Source of the DNA: Leclercia sp. LSNIH1
GTDB taxonomy: Bacteria > Pseudomonadota > Gammaproteobacteria > Enterobacterales > Enterobacteriaceae
NCBI RefSeq assembly: GCF_002902985.1
Contig: NZ_CP026167.1
Location: 2,232,001 to 2,296,000 of the forward strand
DNA: 64,000 nt
Reading direction: 5' to 3'
Positions within the stretch are counted from its first letter, which is position 1. Each line of letters begins with the position of its first letter. Shown here piece by piece: positions 30,770 to 39,910 of the stretch. The notes under the pieces are model-generated. The model ran no database searches. It saw only the letters and a list, made by a program, of their open reading frames with translations, and was not told the DNA's origin. The position numbers and the translations under genes were made by a program.

Positions 30770-30812
30770 ACAATTTTTTTGCTTTACCGACCGGAATCGA
30801 TACAAGCTGATA

Positions 30813-30889
30813 TGGTGGCTACGACGGGATTCGAACCTGTGACCCCATCATTATGAGTGATGTGCTCTAACCAACTGAGCTACGTAGCC
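30813..30889 (-). tRNA. metU: tRNA-Met(CAT), elongator
   Basis: This is a 77-nt elongator methionine tRNA (GGCTACGTAGCTCAGTTGG start, anticodon loop CTCATAA, encoded CCA). It appears identical to the metT copy at 31205. Confidence 0.97.
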
Positions 30890-30905
30890 AGACTGCTTTC
30901 TTCGA

Positions 30906-30980
30906 TGGCTGGGGTACCTGGATTCGAACCAGGGAATGCCGGTATCAAAAACCGGTGCCTTACCGCTTGGCGATACCCCA
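30906..30980 (-). tRNA. glnW: tRNA-Gln(TTG)
   Basis: This is a 75-nt tRNA with anticodon loop TTTTGAT, stem CCGGT/ACCGG and encoded CCA. It is identical in sequence to the next upstream copy. Confidence 0.97.
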
Positions 30981-31013
30981 ATAACCGCGGAGAACCGCAA
31001 AATCGAAGAAATA

Positions 31014-31088
31014 TGGCTGGGGTACCTGGATTCGAACCAGGGAATGCCGGTATCAAAAACCGGTGCCTTACCGCTTGGCGATACCCCA
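31014..31088 (-). tRNA. glnU: tRNA-Gln(TTG)
   Basis: This is the second 75-nt Gln(TTG) tRNA, identical to the copy at 30906. The two form a tandem duplication separated by 33 nt. Confidence 0.97.
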
Positions 31089-31111
31089 TCCGTGCAACGC
31101 TTACCTGGGAA

Positions 31112-31196
31112 TGGTGCGGGAGGCGAGACTTGAACTCGCACACCTTGCGGCGCCAGAACCTAAATCTGGTGCGTCTACCAATTTCGCCACTCCCGC
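31112..31196 (-). tRNA. leuW: tRNA-Leu(TAG)
   Basis: This is an 85-nt class II tRNA with a long variable arm, anticodon TAG in the loop TTTAGGT, and encoded CCA. It matches E. coli leuW. Confidence 0.97.
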
Positions 31197-31204
31197 AAAA
31201 AAGA

Positions 31205-31281
31205 TGGTGGCTACGACGGGATTCGAACCTGTGACCCCATCATTATGAGTGATGTGCTCTAACCAACTGAGCTACGTAGCC
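31205..31281 (-). tRNA. metT: tRNA-Met(CAT), elongator, first gene of the operon
   Basis: This is a 77-nt elongator Met tRNA with encoded CCA, first in the seven-gene operon behind the strong promoter at 31321-31349. Confidence 0.97.
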
Positions 31282-31320
31282 ATCTTTTTTTCGCGTTACC
31301 TTATCGGCGTTGCGGGGCGC

Positions 31321-31349
31321 ATTATGCGTATAGACCCTTGCAGCGTCAA
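31321..31349 (-). promoter_or_regulatory. Promoter of the metT-leuW-glnUW-metU-glnVX operon
   Basis: On the minus strand TTGACG (31349-31344) and CATAAT (31326-31321) are 17 bp apart. A GC-rich discriminator (GCGCCCC) follows, typical of stringently controlled stable-RNA promoters. Confidence 0.85.
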
Positions 31350-31465
31350 CACCTTTTTCAACGAAAATGTCTGGAATGTGACTGTTTGGTTAGGTTGCGA
31401 ACAGCGTGACCGAATATTCGGCAATTATTGGTTATTAATCGTTTTTGTCCAGCGAAACGCGAGGC

Positions 31466-31490
31466 AAAAAAAGAGGCCCCGAAGGGCCTC
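31466..31490 (-). terminator. Rho-independent terminator after asnB
   Basis: A perfect 7-bp stem (GAGGCCC / GGGCCTC) with a tetraloop is followed by TTTTTTTGCC on the minus strand, 17 nt past the asnB stop. Confidence 0.9.
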
Positions 31491-31506
31491 ATGGCGATCT
31501 GACTGA

Positions 31507-33171
31507 TTACTTATAGGCGGACTGATGCACACCCACGGCACGACCTGATGGATCGTTCATGGTTTTGAAAGCTTCATCCCACTCAATGGCTTTCGCCGAG
31601 GAGCAGGCGACGGAAGGACCGCCAGGAACACACTCTGCTGCGCTTGGCAGCGGGAACAGCTCTTCGAAGATCTCACGGTACAGATAGGCTTCTTTCGAAC
31701 CCGGCGTGTTGTACGGGAAGCGGAAGCTGGCGGTTTCCAGTTGCTGATCGGAAATCTGCTTCGCTGCCACCTCTTTCAGGGTGTCGATCCAGCTGTAACC
31801 TACGCCGTCAGAGAACTGCTCTTTCTGACGCCATGCCACGCTTGCAGGCAGGTAAGATTCGAAGCATTCGCGCAGAACGTGTTTCTCCATCTTGCCGTTG
31901 CCGCACATTTTGTCCTGCGGGTTGATACGCATGGCCACGTCGAGGAATTTTTTATCCAGGAAGGGGACGCGCGCTTCAACACCCCATGCAGACATCGCTT
32001 TGTTGGCACGGGCGCAGTCAAACATGTGCAGGGCCTGCAGTTTACGCACGGTCTCTTCGTGCAGCTCTTTGGCATCCGGCGCTTTATGGAAGTAGAGGTA
32101 GCCGCCGAACACTTCGTCAGAACCTTCTCCGGAAAGCACCATTTTAATGCCCATCGCTTTGATTTTACGGGACATCAGGTACATCGGCGTGGAGGCGCGG
32201 ATGGTGGTCACATCATAGGTTTCAATGTGATAGATAACGTCGCGGATAGCATCCAGCCCTTCCTGCACCGTAAAGTGGATCTCATGGTGCACGGTGCCCA
32301 GGTGATTTGCCACCTCCTGCGCGGCTTTCAGGTCCGGGGATCCTTCCAGGCCGACGGCGAAGGAGTGCAGCTGCGGCCACCAGGCTTCGGAGCGCTCCTG
32401 ATCTTCCACGCGACGTGCGGCATACTTTTTGGTGATCGCCGAGATAACGGACGAGTCCAGACCGCCTGAGAGCAGCACGCCGTAAGGCACGTCCGACATC
32501 AGGTGGCTTTTCACTGAATCTTCCAGCGCCTGGCGCAGCTCGTTTTTATCGGTGACGTTGTCTTTAACGGCATCGTAATCGAACCAGTCGCGCTGATAGT
32601 ACTGGCGAATTTCGCCATCCTGGCTCCACAGATAGCTGCCTGCCGGGAACTCTTTGATGGTGCGGCAAACCGGCACCAGGGCTTTCATTTCAGAGGCAAC
32701 ATAGAAGTTGCCGTGCTCATCATGGCCCATATAGAGCGGGATAATCCCGATGTGGTCGCGGCCAATCAGGTACGCATCTTTTTCGCTATCGTACAGCGCA
32801 AAGGCAAACATACCCTGCAGATCGTCGAGGAACTCGGGCCCTTTCTCCTGGTAGAGGGCCAGGATCACTTCGCAGTCAGAACCGGTCTGGAAGGTGTAGC
32901 GATCGCCGTACTCCGCGCGCAGCGCCTGGTGGTTGTAGATTTCACCGTTGACCGCCAGCGCATGGGTTTTTTTCTCGTTATATAACGGCTGGGCACCGGC
33001 ATTGACATCCACAATCGACAGACGCTCGTGCGCCAGGATGGCTTTATCGCTGGCGTAGACACCGGACCAGTCCGGGCCGCGATGGCGCATCAGACGGGAG
33101 AGTTCCAGTGCTTTTTTACGCAGTTCGCCTGCGTCAGTTTTGATATCCAGTACGCCGAAAATTGAACACAT
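31507..33171 (-). CDS. asnB: Asparagine synthetase B (glutamine-hydrolysing)
   Basis: AsnB makes asparagine from aspartate, ATP and glutamine amide nitrogen. The 554-residue protein (E. coli length) begins MCSIFG with the catalytic Cys2 of the class II glutaminase domain. The synthetase domain carries the PP-loop LSGGLDSS and downstream SGEGSDEVFGGY. The start ATG is at 33171; an upstream in-frame start at 33246 would bury the required N-terminal Cys. It lies between the tRNA operon and nagD. Confidence 0.98.
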   Translation of the reverse strand: MCSIFGVLDIKTDAGELRKKALELSRLMRHRGPDWSGVYASDKAILAHERLSIVDVNAGAQPLYNEKKTHALAVNGEIYNHQALRAEYGDRYTFQTGSDCEVILALYQEKGPEFLDDLQGMFAFALYDSEKDAYLIGRDHIGIIPLYMGHDEHGNFYVASEMKALVPVCRTIKEFPAGSYLWSQDGEIRQYYQRDWFDYDAVKDNVTDKNELRQALEDSVKSHLMSDVPYGVLLSGGLDSSVISAITKKYAARRVEDQERSEAWWPQLHSFAVGLEGSPDLKAAQEVANHLGTVHHEIHFTVQEGLDAIRDVIYHIETYDVTTIRASTPMYLMSRKIKAMGIKMVLSGEGSDEVFGGYLYFHKAPDAKELHEETVRKLQALHMFDCARANKAMSAWGVEARVPFLDKKFLDVAMRINPQDKMCGNGKMEKHVLRECFESYLPASVAWRQKEQFSDGVGYSWIDTLKEVAAKQISDQQLETASFRFPYNTPGSKEAYLYREIFEELFPLPSAAECVPGGPSVACSSAKAIEWDEAFKTMNDPSGRAVGVHQSAYK

Positions 33172-33390
33172 AACCTTCTCCATTAACCCTGTTGCAGTGT
33201 GATGTTGCTTGCTTATGAAAATGCCGCAAAAGCGGAGGGGCGGCAAGCGATTTGCCGGGTAAAAAGAAAAAAGTGCAATACCTGTTGATGAATGTTGAAA
33301 AAAGCGTACGCCTTAAGCTGGATTATTGATGTTTATTCAGTAAAAGGCGTTTTTTATTAGATGGATTTCTATTTTTGACGAGGCAAAATG
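33172..33390. other. asnB upstream region
   Basis: This roughly 220-bp AT-rich spacer between the asnB start and the nag operon terminator probably holds the asnB promoter. A clear -35/-10 pair is not obvious to me. No open frame or structured RNA is recognised. Confidence 0.4.
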
Positions 33391-33418
33391 AAAAAACCAC
33401 GTCCGGAGACGTGGTTTT
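33391..33418 (-). terminator. Rho-independent terminator of the nagBACD operon
   Basis: An 11-bp stem (AAAACCACGTC / GACGTGGTTTT) with loop CGGA is followed by six Ts on the minus strand, just past the nagD stop. Confidence 0.92.
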
Positions 33419-33421
33419 GGG

Positions 33422-34174
33422 TTACAGGACATCAATTTCCGCGACCGAGGGGTAAATCCAGCTTGGTCGGAACGGCATCGAATCGATATCGTCCAGGGTG
33501 GATACCCCCGACAGGACCAGGATGGTTTCCAGCCCGGCCTGGAAGCCGGCCAGAATATCGGTGCGCAGGTTATCGCCCACAATCACCGTATCTTCCGAAT
33601 GGGCCTGCATTGTGTTGAGTGCCGCACGAATGATCCACGGGCTGGGCTTACCAACATAAAACGGCATGCGGCCAGTCATCTTCTCAATACCGGCACAGAG
33701 CGCGCCGCAGGCCGGATAAAAGCCGCGGCCATGGGTATCCGGGTTGGTGGCGATAAAGCGGGCGCCGTTGGCGACAAAGAAGGCCGCCTTGTGCATCATC
33801 TCCCAGTTATAGGAGCGCGTTTCGCCAACGATAACAAAGTCGGGATTGACGTCGGTGATGGTAAAGCCCGCTTTGTACAGTTCATGGATCAGTGCGCCTT
33901 CACCGACTACATACGCTTTTTTGCCTTCCTGACGCTTCAGGAAATCTGCGGTGGCCATTGCCGAGGTATAGAAGACGCTGGCGGGCACATCGATACCGGC
34001 GGTGGCAAAACGGTTCGCCAGATCCTGTCCGGTCTGCGACGGGAAGTTAGTGAGCAGCACCAGCGGCATACCCTTTTCCATGATGCCGTTAAGAAACTCT
34101 GCAGCGCCCGGCACGGCAACGTTGTCGTGCATCAGCACGCCGTCGATATCACAAATAACATTCTTAATGGTCAT
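33422..34174 (-). CDS. nagD: UMP phosphatase NagD
   Basis: NagD is a HAD-superfamily nucleotidase, best with UMP in vitro; its role in amino-sugar use is unclear. The 250-residue protein matches E. coli in length. HAD motif I is DIDGVL near residue 9, motif II lies in VLLTNFPSQTGQ, Lys motif III is in YVGKPSPWI, and motif IV is VGDNLRTDI. The start ATG at 34174 (MTIKNVICDIDGVL) is preferred over an upstream in-frame ATG at 34207. It is the last gene of the nag operon. Confidence 0.96.
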   Translation of the reverse strand: MTIKNVICDIDGVLMHDNVAVPGAAEFLNGIMEKGMPLVLLTNFPSQTGQDLANRFATAGIDVPASVFYTSAMATADFLKRQEGKKAYVVGEGALIHELYKAGFTITDVNPDFVIVGETRSYNWEMMHKAAFFVANGARFIATNPDTHGRGFYPACGALCAGIEKMTGRMPFYVGKPSPWIIRAALNTMQAHSEDTVIVGDNLRTDILAGFQAGLETILVLSGVSTLDDIDSMPFRPSWIYPSVAEIDVL

Positions 34175-34219
34175 GAACTTCCCGACATCAAAAAAAGAAG
34201 GCGTCACTATAAAGCGCTG

Positions 34220-35440
34220 TCAGCTTTCCAGCAAACGCTGCAACAGGATACCGTTAAGCATGGCGCGTTTTACCAGGGCAAAAGCGCCAATCGCGGAACG
34301 GTCGTTCAGCGCGGAGCGAACCACCGGCAGGTTCTGGCGAAACGCCTTCAGCGCCTGGGTATTGATGCACCCTTCGATGGCAGGCAGCAGCACTTTTTCG
34401 GCCTCGGTAATTTCACCGGCGATCACCACTTTTTGTGGGTTAAACAGGTTGATGGCGATGGCAATGGTTTTACCCAGATGACGGCCAACCTGCTCAATCA
34501 CTTCACTGGCTAACGCGTCGCCCTTATTGGCCGCCCGGCAGATGGCGCTGATTTTACAGTCATCGAGCGTGACGCGGCTCTGATAACCCTGCTCCAGCAG
34601 ATGGCGCACCCGCTGCTCAATGGCGGCGTTGGCAGCGACGGTTTCCAGACAGCCAAAGTTGCCGCAGTGGCAGCGCTCACCCAGCGGGTCAACCTGAATG
34701 TGGCCAATCTCGCCCACGTTACCGTTACGGCCAATAAAAATGCGGCCATTAGAGATAATACCGGCACCCGTACCGCGGTGAACGCGCACCAGAATTGAGT
34801 CTTCACAATCCTGACTTGCACCAAAGTAGTGCTCGGCCAGCGCCAGGCTGCGGATATCGTGACCCACAAAGCAGGTTACGGCGAAACGCTTTTCCAGCGC
34901 GTCGATCAGCGCCCAGTTTTCGACCTGAATATGCGGCATATAGCGGATCACGCCGCTTTCGGGATCGACGAGCCCGGGCAGGATCACCGAAATGGCAATC
35001 AGCTCGCGGATTTTGCGCTGGCAGGATTCGATAAACAGCTCGATGGCGTTAAGCAGCGCATGTTCGAGGGTCTCCTGAGTGCGTTCCGGCAGGGCATAGT
35101 GCTCTTCAGCAATGGCCTTACTGCTGAGATCGTACAGCGTCAGGGTGGCGTCATGACGTCCAAGGCGCACGCCAATGGCGTGGAAATGACGGGTTTCGGT
35201 AACAATTGAGATAGCGCGACGGCCTCCGGTGGAGGCCTGCTGATCCACTTCTTTAATCAGCCCGCGCTCAATAAGCTGACGGGTAATTTTCGTCACGCTG
35301 GCGGGGGCAAGCTGGCTCTGTTCTGCAATCTGAATCCGCGAGATGGGTCCGTGCTGGTCAATCAGTCGATAAACCGCCGCACTGTTCAGCTGTTTTACCA
35401 GATCAACGTTGCCAATTTGAGCTTGTCCGCCAGGTGTCAT
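34220..35440 (-). CDS. nagC: N-acetylglucosamine repressor NagC
   Basis: NagC is a ROK-family repressor that responds to GlcNAc-6-phosphate and controls nag, chi and glm genes. The 406-residue protein has an N-terminal winged helix-turn-helix (ISRIQIAEQSQLAPASVTKITRQL) and a sugar-kinase-like ROK domain. A zinc site is visible at CHCGNFGC. It lies in the operon whose operators it binds, between nagA and nagD. Matching operators are present at the nagB-nagE divergent promoters. Confidence 0.98.
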   Translation of the reverse strand: MTPGGQAQIGNVDLVKQLNSAAVYRLIDQHGPISRIQIAEQSQLAPASVTKITRQLIERGLIKEVDQQASTGGRRAISIVTETRHFHAIGVRLGRHDATLTLYDLSSKAIAEEHYALPERTQETLEHALLNAIELFIESCQRKIRELIAISVILPGLVDPESGVIRYMPHIQVENWALIDALEKRFAVTCFVGHDIRSLALAEHYFGASQDCEDSILVRVHRGTGAGIISNGRIFIGRNGNVGEIGHIQVDPLGERCHCGNFGCLETVAANAAIEQRVRHLLEQGYQSRVTLDDCKISAICRAANKGDALASEVIEQVGRHLGKTIAIAINLFNPQKVVIAGEITEAEKVLLPAIEGCINTQALKAFRQNLPVVRSALNDRSAIGAFALVKRAMLNGILLQRLLES

Positions 35441-35448
35441 ACTTTCGC

Positions 35449-36597
35449 TTACTCTGTAACGACCTCGTTACCATTAACGATGGTCTTGATGATTTTATAA
35501 TCGTGTGTGAATGCGGTGAGGTTAGCGACCATCCCCGGTGCAATACTGCCCAGCTGTTTATCTACGCCTATCGCGCGTGCCGGATAGAGCGTTGCCATAC
35601 GCAGCACTTCATCGAGGGCAATGCTGCAATGTTCAACCAGATTGCGCACGCCTTCGATCATGGTCAGAGCCGAACCGCTTAACGTTCCGTTCTCATCCAC
35701 ACAGAGTCCATTCCGGTAGTATATTGTTTTACCAGCAAAAATGAACTGTTCAATATTTGCCCCAGCTGGTGCCGTGGCGTCTGTTACCAGACACAGTTTG
35801 TCACCTTTCAGGCGCTTAGCGTTACGCACGTTGGCGTAATCGACATGTAAACCGTCAACAATAATGCCGCAATAGACATCTGGTTCGTCGAAGATCGCCC
35901 CGGCGAGACCGGGTTCGCGTCCGGTAATATAAGGCATAGCATTATAAAGATGGGTCGCGAAGGTGATACCGGCGCGGAAGCCCACTTTGGCCTCTTTTAG
36001 CGTGGCGTTGGAATGCCCTGCAGAGACCACAATACCTGCGCCCGCCAGCTTGCGGATCACCTCAGGATCGACCATTTCTGGCGCCAGGGTCACTTTGGTG
36101 ATCACATCCGCGTTGGCACAGAGAAAATCAACCAGTTCACCGTCAGGTTTACGGACGTAATCAGGATTATGGGTGCCTTTCTTGACGATATTCAGCCACG
36201 GCCCCTCAAGGTGCAGACCCAGCGCCTGGTGTGGATATTTCGCCAGATATTCACGCATCACGCGAACGCCTTGCTTCATCAGGTCGTCGCTGGTGGTGAT
36301 AAGCGTCGGCAGGTAGCTGGTGCAGCCCGATTTTTCATTGGCGCGCTGCATAATTTCCAGCGTTTCAACGGTGACGGCTTCGGCGGTATCGTTGAACTGC
36401 ACGCCGCCACAGCCGTTAAGCTGTACGTCGATAAAACCGGGGGAGATGATTGCTCCATTGAGCGAGCGTTGTTCAATGTCCGCTGGCAGTTCGGCCAGTG
36501 GGCAGACACGTTCAATCAGGCCATTGGCGATAACGATCGCATGGTCATCCAGAATTTCATGGCCGGTATAAATCCGACCGTGGGTTAAAGCGTACAT
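35449..36597 (-). CDS. nagA: N-acetylglucosamine-6-phosphate deacetylase NagA
   Basis: NagA removes acetate from GlcNAc-6-P to give glucosamine-6-P and so destroys the NagC inducer. The 382-residue protein is an amidohydrolase TIM barrel. Metal and substrate residues are visible in [20 protein letters not shown] and VDGLHVDY. The catalytic Asp is in [10 protein letters not shown]. It sits 56 nt after nagB and 8 nt before nagC. Confidence 0.98.
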   Translation of the reverse strand: MYALTHGRIYTGHEILDDHAIVIANGLIERVCPLAELPADIEQRSLNGAIISPGFIDVQLNGCGGVQFNDTAEAVTVETLEIMQRANEKSGCTSYLPTLITTSDDLMKQGVRVMREYLAKYPHQALGLHLEGPWLNIVKKGTHNPDYVRKPDGELVDFLCANADVITKVTLAPEMVDPEVIRKLAGAGIVVSAGHSNATLKEAKVGFRAGITFATHLYNAMPYITGREPGLAGAIFDEPDVYCGIIVDGLHVDYANVRNAKRLKGDKLCLVTDATAPAGANIEQFIFAGKTIYYRNGLCVDENGTLSGSALTMIEGVRNLVEHCSIALDEVLRMATLYPARAIGVDKQLGSIAPGMVANLTAFTHDYKIIKTIVNGNEVVTE

Positions 36598-36653
36598 AAC
36601 GACCCCCGGTTTAAAAATAGCATGCCGTCTCTGCAGGCAGAGACGGCGTCACA

Positions 36654-37454
36654 TTACAGACCTTTAATATTTTCTGCTTCTAATTCGTTGAAATACTTCA
36701 ACGTCTTCACTTTCAGTTCCATGGTAGACGGTTCATCGCATACCACAACGGCTTTCGGATGCAGCTGCAGACAGCTGATGGTCCACATGTGGTTGACGTT
36801 GCCTTCTACCGCCGCCTGCAGCGCCTGCGCTTTTACGCTGCCCAGCACCAGAATCATCACTTCTTCCGCATCCAGCAGGGTACCCACGCCAACGGTCAGG
36901 GCATATTTTGGCACCTGGTTAACGTCGCCATCAAAGAAACGGGAGTTTGCCACACGGGTGTCATGTGTCAGGGTTTTGATACGGGTACGGGAGGCCAGAG
37001 AAGAAGCAGGTTCGTTGAAGGCGATATGACCGTCGTTACCGACGCCACCCATGAACAGGTGGATTTTACCGTAAGCACGGATTTTTTCTTCGTAATGACG
37101 GCACTCTGCATCAATATCCGGGGCATTTCCGTCCAGCAGATTAATATTTTCCGGTTTAATATCAATGTGATCAAAGAAGTTCCGGTGCATGAAGCTATGG
37201 TAGCTCTCCGGGTGCTCTTTTGGCAGGCCTACATACTCGTCCATGTTGAAGGTGACAACATGTTCAAAGCTAACCTGGCCCGCTTTATGCATCTCAACCA
37301 GTGCTTTATAGGCGGTAAGAGGTGTGCCACCGGTAGGCAGACCCAGTACAAAAGGACGATCGGCTGTCGGTTTGAACGCGTTGATACGTTGTACGATATG
37401 GCGAGCAGCCCATTTGCCGACTTGTTCTGCGGTTGCCAGGGGGATCAGTCTCAT
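36654..37454 (-). CDS. nagB: Glucosamine-6-phosphate deaminase NagB
   Basis: NagB converts glucosamine-6-P to fructose-6-P and ammonia, linking amino sugars to glycolysis. The 266-residue protein matches E. coli. Conserved segments are [17 protein letters not shown] (catalytic Asp), [17 protein letters not shown] and [13 protein letters not shown]. It is the first gene of nagBACD and is divergent from nagE across a shared regulatory region. Confidence 0.98.
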   Translation of the reverse strand: MRLIPLATAEQVGKWAARHIVQRINAFKPTADRPFVLGLPTGGTPLTAYKALVEMHKAGQVSFEHVVTFNMDEYVGLPKEHPESYHSFMHRNFFDHIDIKPENINLLDGNAPDIDAECRHYEEKIRAYGKIHLFMGGVGNDGHIAFNEPASSLASRTRIKTLTHDTRVANSRFFDGDVNQVPKYALTVGVGTLLDAEEVMILVLGSVKAQALQAAVEGNVNHMWTISCLQLHPKAVVVCDEPSTMELKVKTLKYFNELEAENIKGL

Positions 37455-37550
37455 TATTCACCTCTGAAGTTTTAGTAAAAGTTGGCGGATTGCTTGTCGG
37501 GGTATGATATAAGCCTAACCTGTTTCACACCGAGAGGGGTCAATCCGTCC

Positions 37551-37574
37551 TGATTTTTCGTATCATAAAATAAG
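37551..37574. promoter_or_regulatory. NagC operator at the nagB promoter
   Basis: The sequence TTTTTCGTATCATAAAATAA is an imperfect palindrome with the GATACG core in the reverse orientation. It resembles the known nagB NagC operator. Confidence 0.75.
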
Positions 37575-37615
37575 TTTTCACTGTTTGCCAGTACAGGGGA
37601 GGGGAAGAAACAATA

Positions 37616-37637
37616 TTTGGTGACAAAACTCACAAAA
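37616..37637. promoter_or_regulatory. CRP site between nagB and nagE
   Basis: GTGA-CAAAAC-TCAC is a perfect half-site pair with 6-bp spacing, positioned between the two NagC operators as in E. coli. CRP activates both divergent promoters there. Confidence 0.8.
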
Positions 37638-37645
37638 AGTACGCG

Positions 37646-37668
37646 TTTAATTTGCGATACGAATTAAT
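37646..37668. promoter_or_regulatory. NagC operator at the nagE promoter
   Basis: TTTAATTTGCGATACGAATT with flanking AATTT forms a palindrome around the GATACG core. Its centre is about 95 bp from the nagB operator, compatible with the NagC repression loop described for E. coli. Confidence 0.8.
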
Positions 37669-37781
37669 TTTTCAGACACTCTCAAAGCCAGTGAATCATC
37701 AACTGTATTTATCGTTCGTTACACAATAAAAAACATAGTTTATGCGCGAGCCTTAACAAAGGGTCTCGTAGGGGGAATAGG

Positions 37782-39731
37782 ATGAATATTTTAGGTTTTT
37801 TCCAGCGCCTCGGTAGGGCTTTGCAGCTCCCTATCGCCGTGCTACCGGTTGCAGCGCTCCTGCTGCGATTCGGGCAACCCGATCTTCTTAACGTGCCGTT
37901 TATTGCTCAGGCTGGCGGCGCAATTTTTGACAACCTGGCGCTGATTTTTGCCATCGGTGTGGCGTCAAGCTGGTCAAAAGACAGCGCTGGTGCTGCGGCA
38001 CTGGCCGGGGCCGTGGGTTACTTCATCCTCACGAAAGCGATGGTGACCATCAACCCTGAAATCAACATGGGCGTACTGGCGGGTATCATTACCGGTCTCG
38101 TCGGTGGTGCCGTCTACAACCGCTGGGCAGGTATCAAACTCCCTGACTTCCTGAGCTTCTTCGGCGGAAAACGTTTCGTGCCGATCGCGACGGGCTTTTT
38201 CTGTCTGATCCTTGCCGCCATCTTTGGCTACGTGTGGCCACCGGTGCAGCACGCTATCCATGCGGGTGGCGAGTGGATCGTTTCCGCGGGCGCAATGGGT
38301 GCGGGTATCTTCGGTTTCATCAACCGTCTGCTGATCCCAACGGGTCTGCATCAGGTGCTGAACACCATCGCCTGGTTCCAGATTGGTGAGTTCACCAACG
38401 CGGCGGGTGCCGTATTCCACGGTGATATCAACCGTTTCTACGCAGGCGACGGCACCGCGGGCATGTTCATGTCCGGCTTCTTCCCAATCATGATGTTTGG
38501 TCTGCCTGGCGCTGCGCTGGCAATGTACCTGGCTGCGCCGAAAGCGCGTCGCCCAATGGTTGGCGGTATGCTGCTGTCCGTTGCGATCACGGCCTTCCTG
38601 ACCGGCGTGACCGAGCCACTGGAATTCCTGTTCATGTTCCTGGCGCCGCTGCTGTATCTCATGCACGCCATCCTGACCGGTATCAGCCTGTTTGTGGCCA
38701 CTCTTCTGGGTATCCATGCTGGCTTCTCCTTCTCCGCAGGCGCTATCGACTACGTGTTGATGTACAACCTGCCGGCGGCAAGCAGCAACGTCTGGATGCT
38801 GATGGTGATGGGCCTGGTGTTCTTCGTTATCTACTTCCTCCTGTTCAGCGCGGTTATTCGTATGTTTAACCTCAAAACGCCGGGCCGTGAAGAGACAAAA
38901 GATGACGTCGTAACCAGTGAAGCAAACAGCAATACGGAAGAAGGTTTAACTCAGCTGGCAACCAGCTACATTGCCGCTGTAGGCGGTACCGATAACCTGA
39001 AAGCCATTGATGCCTGTATTACCCGCCTGCGTCTGACCGTTGGCGACTCTGCGCGCGTGAGCGATGCCATGTGCAAACGCCTGGGCGCGTCTGGTGTGGT
39101 GAAACTGAACAAACAAACCATCCAGGTTATCGTGGGTGCGAAGGCCGAATCTATCGGCGACGAAATGAAAAAAGTGGTTGCCCGTGGGCCGGTTGCTGCT
39201 GCCTCAACGGATAGCGCACCCGTGGCTGACGCGCCGGTTGCGAAACCGCAGGCGGTGCCAAATGCGGTAACCATTGCCGCACTGGTTTCGCCAGTCACCG
39301 GTGAGGTGGTGGCTCTGGAGCAGGTTCCTGATGAAGCCTTCGCCAGTAAAGCCGTGGGTGACGGTGTCGCGGTTAAACCAACGGAGAAAACCGTTGTGTC
39401 GCCTGCGGCGGGCACCATCGTTAAAATCTTCAATACCAACCACGCGTTCTGCCTGGAAACCGACAAAGGGGCGGAGATCGTTGTCCACATGGGCATCGAT
39501 ACCGTAGCGCTGGGTGGCCAGGGCTTCAAACGCCTGGTCGAAGAGGGTGCGGAAGTGGTGGCGGGTCAGCCGGTTCTGGAGATGGATCTCGACTACCTGA
39601 ACGCCAACGCGCGCTCGATGATTAGCCCGGTTGTCTGCAGCAATATCGATGACTTCAGCGGCCTGGTCATTAAGGCGCAGGGTCAGGTTGTGGCCGGTCA
39701 GACACCTCTGTATGAAATTAAAGGCAAATAA
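37782..39731 (+). CDS. nagE: GlcNAc-specific PTS transporter NagE (EIICBA)
   Basis: NagE imports N-acetylglucosamine and phosphorylates it to GlcNAc-6-P, the NagC inducer. The 649-residue protein fuses three domains. These are membrane EIIC (about residues 1-370, many hydrophobic helices), EIIB (phospho-Cys in IDACITRLRLTV) and EIIA (phospho-His in VVHMGIDTVAL, near the C-terminus). An Ala/Pro/Val-rich linker joins EIIB and EIIA. It is divergent from nagB. Confidence 0.98.
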   Translation: MNILGFFQRLGRALQLPIAVLPVAALLLRFGQPDLLNVPFIAQAGGAIFDNLALIFAIGVASSWSKDSAGAAALAGAVGYFILTKAMVTINPEINMGVLAGIITGLVGGAVYNRWAGIKLPDFLSFFGGKRFVPIATGFFCLILAAIFGYVWPPVQHAIHAGGEWIVSAGAMGAGIFGFINRLLIPTGLHQVLNTIAWFQIGEFTNAAGAVFHGDINRFYAGDGTAGMFMSGFFPIMMFGLPGAALAMYLAAPKARRPMVGGMLLSVAITAFLTGVTEPLEFLFMFLAPLLYLMHAILTGISLFVATLLGIHAGFSFSAGAIDYVLMYNLPAASSNVWMLMVMGLVFFVIYFLLFSAVIRMFNLKTPGREETKDDVVTSEANSNTEEGLTQLATSYIAAVGGTDNLKAIDACITRLRLTVGDSARVSDAMCKRLGASGVVKLNKQTIQVIVGAKAESIGDEMKKVVARGPVAAASTDSAPVADAPVAKPQAVPNAVTIAALVSPVTGEVVALEQVPDEAFASKAVGDGVAVKPTEKTVVSPAAGTIVKIFNTNHAFCLETDKGAEIVVHMGIDTVALGGQGFKRLVEEGAEVVAGQPVLEMDLDYLNANARSMISPVVCSNIDDFSGLVIKAQGQVVAGQTPLYEIKGK

Positions 39732-39758
39732 GTGCTCCTGAGTAAGCGTTAGTGCCTG

Positions 39759-39789
39759 AGCGGCGGGGATATCCCCGCCGCTTTTTTTT
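39759..39789 (+). terminator. Rho-independent terminator after nagE
   Basis: A perfect 12-bp inverted repeat (AGCGGCGGGGAT / ATCCCCGCCGCT) is followed by a run of Ts. Confidence 0.93.
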
Positions 39790-39910
39790 GCAGCAATCGC
39801 CCTCATAATTCTCTTCCGGGACCGTTTTTTGCGTAACTAAAGGTTGTCACTACGCCCGGCTTATAAGATCATATGCCGTTATACGTCGTTTACGCTTTGA
39901 GGAATCCACG

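Noticed and set aside
30906..31088. Direct repeats suggesting a CRISPR-like array
   Set aside because: The 75-nt repeats fold as Gln tRNAs with encoded CCA; the spacing is that of a tRNA operon.
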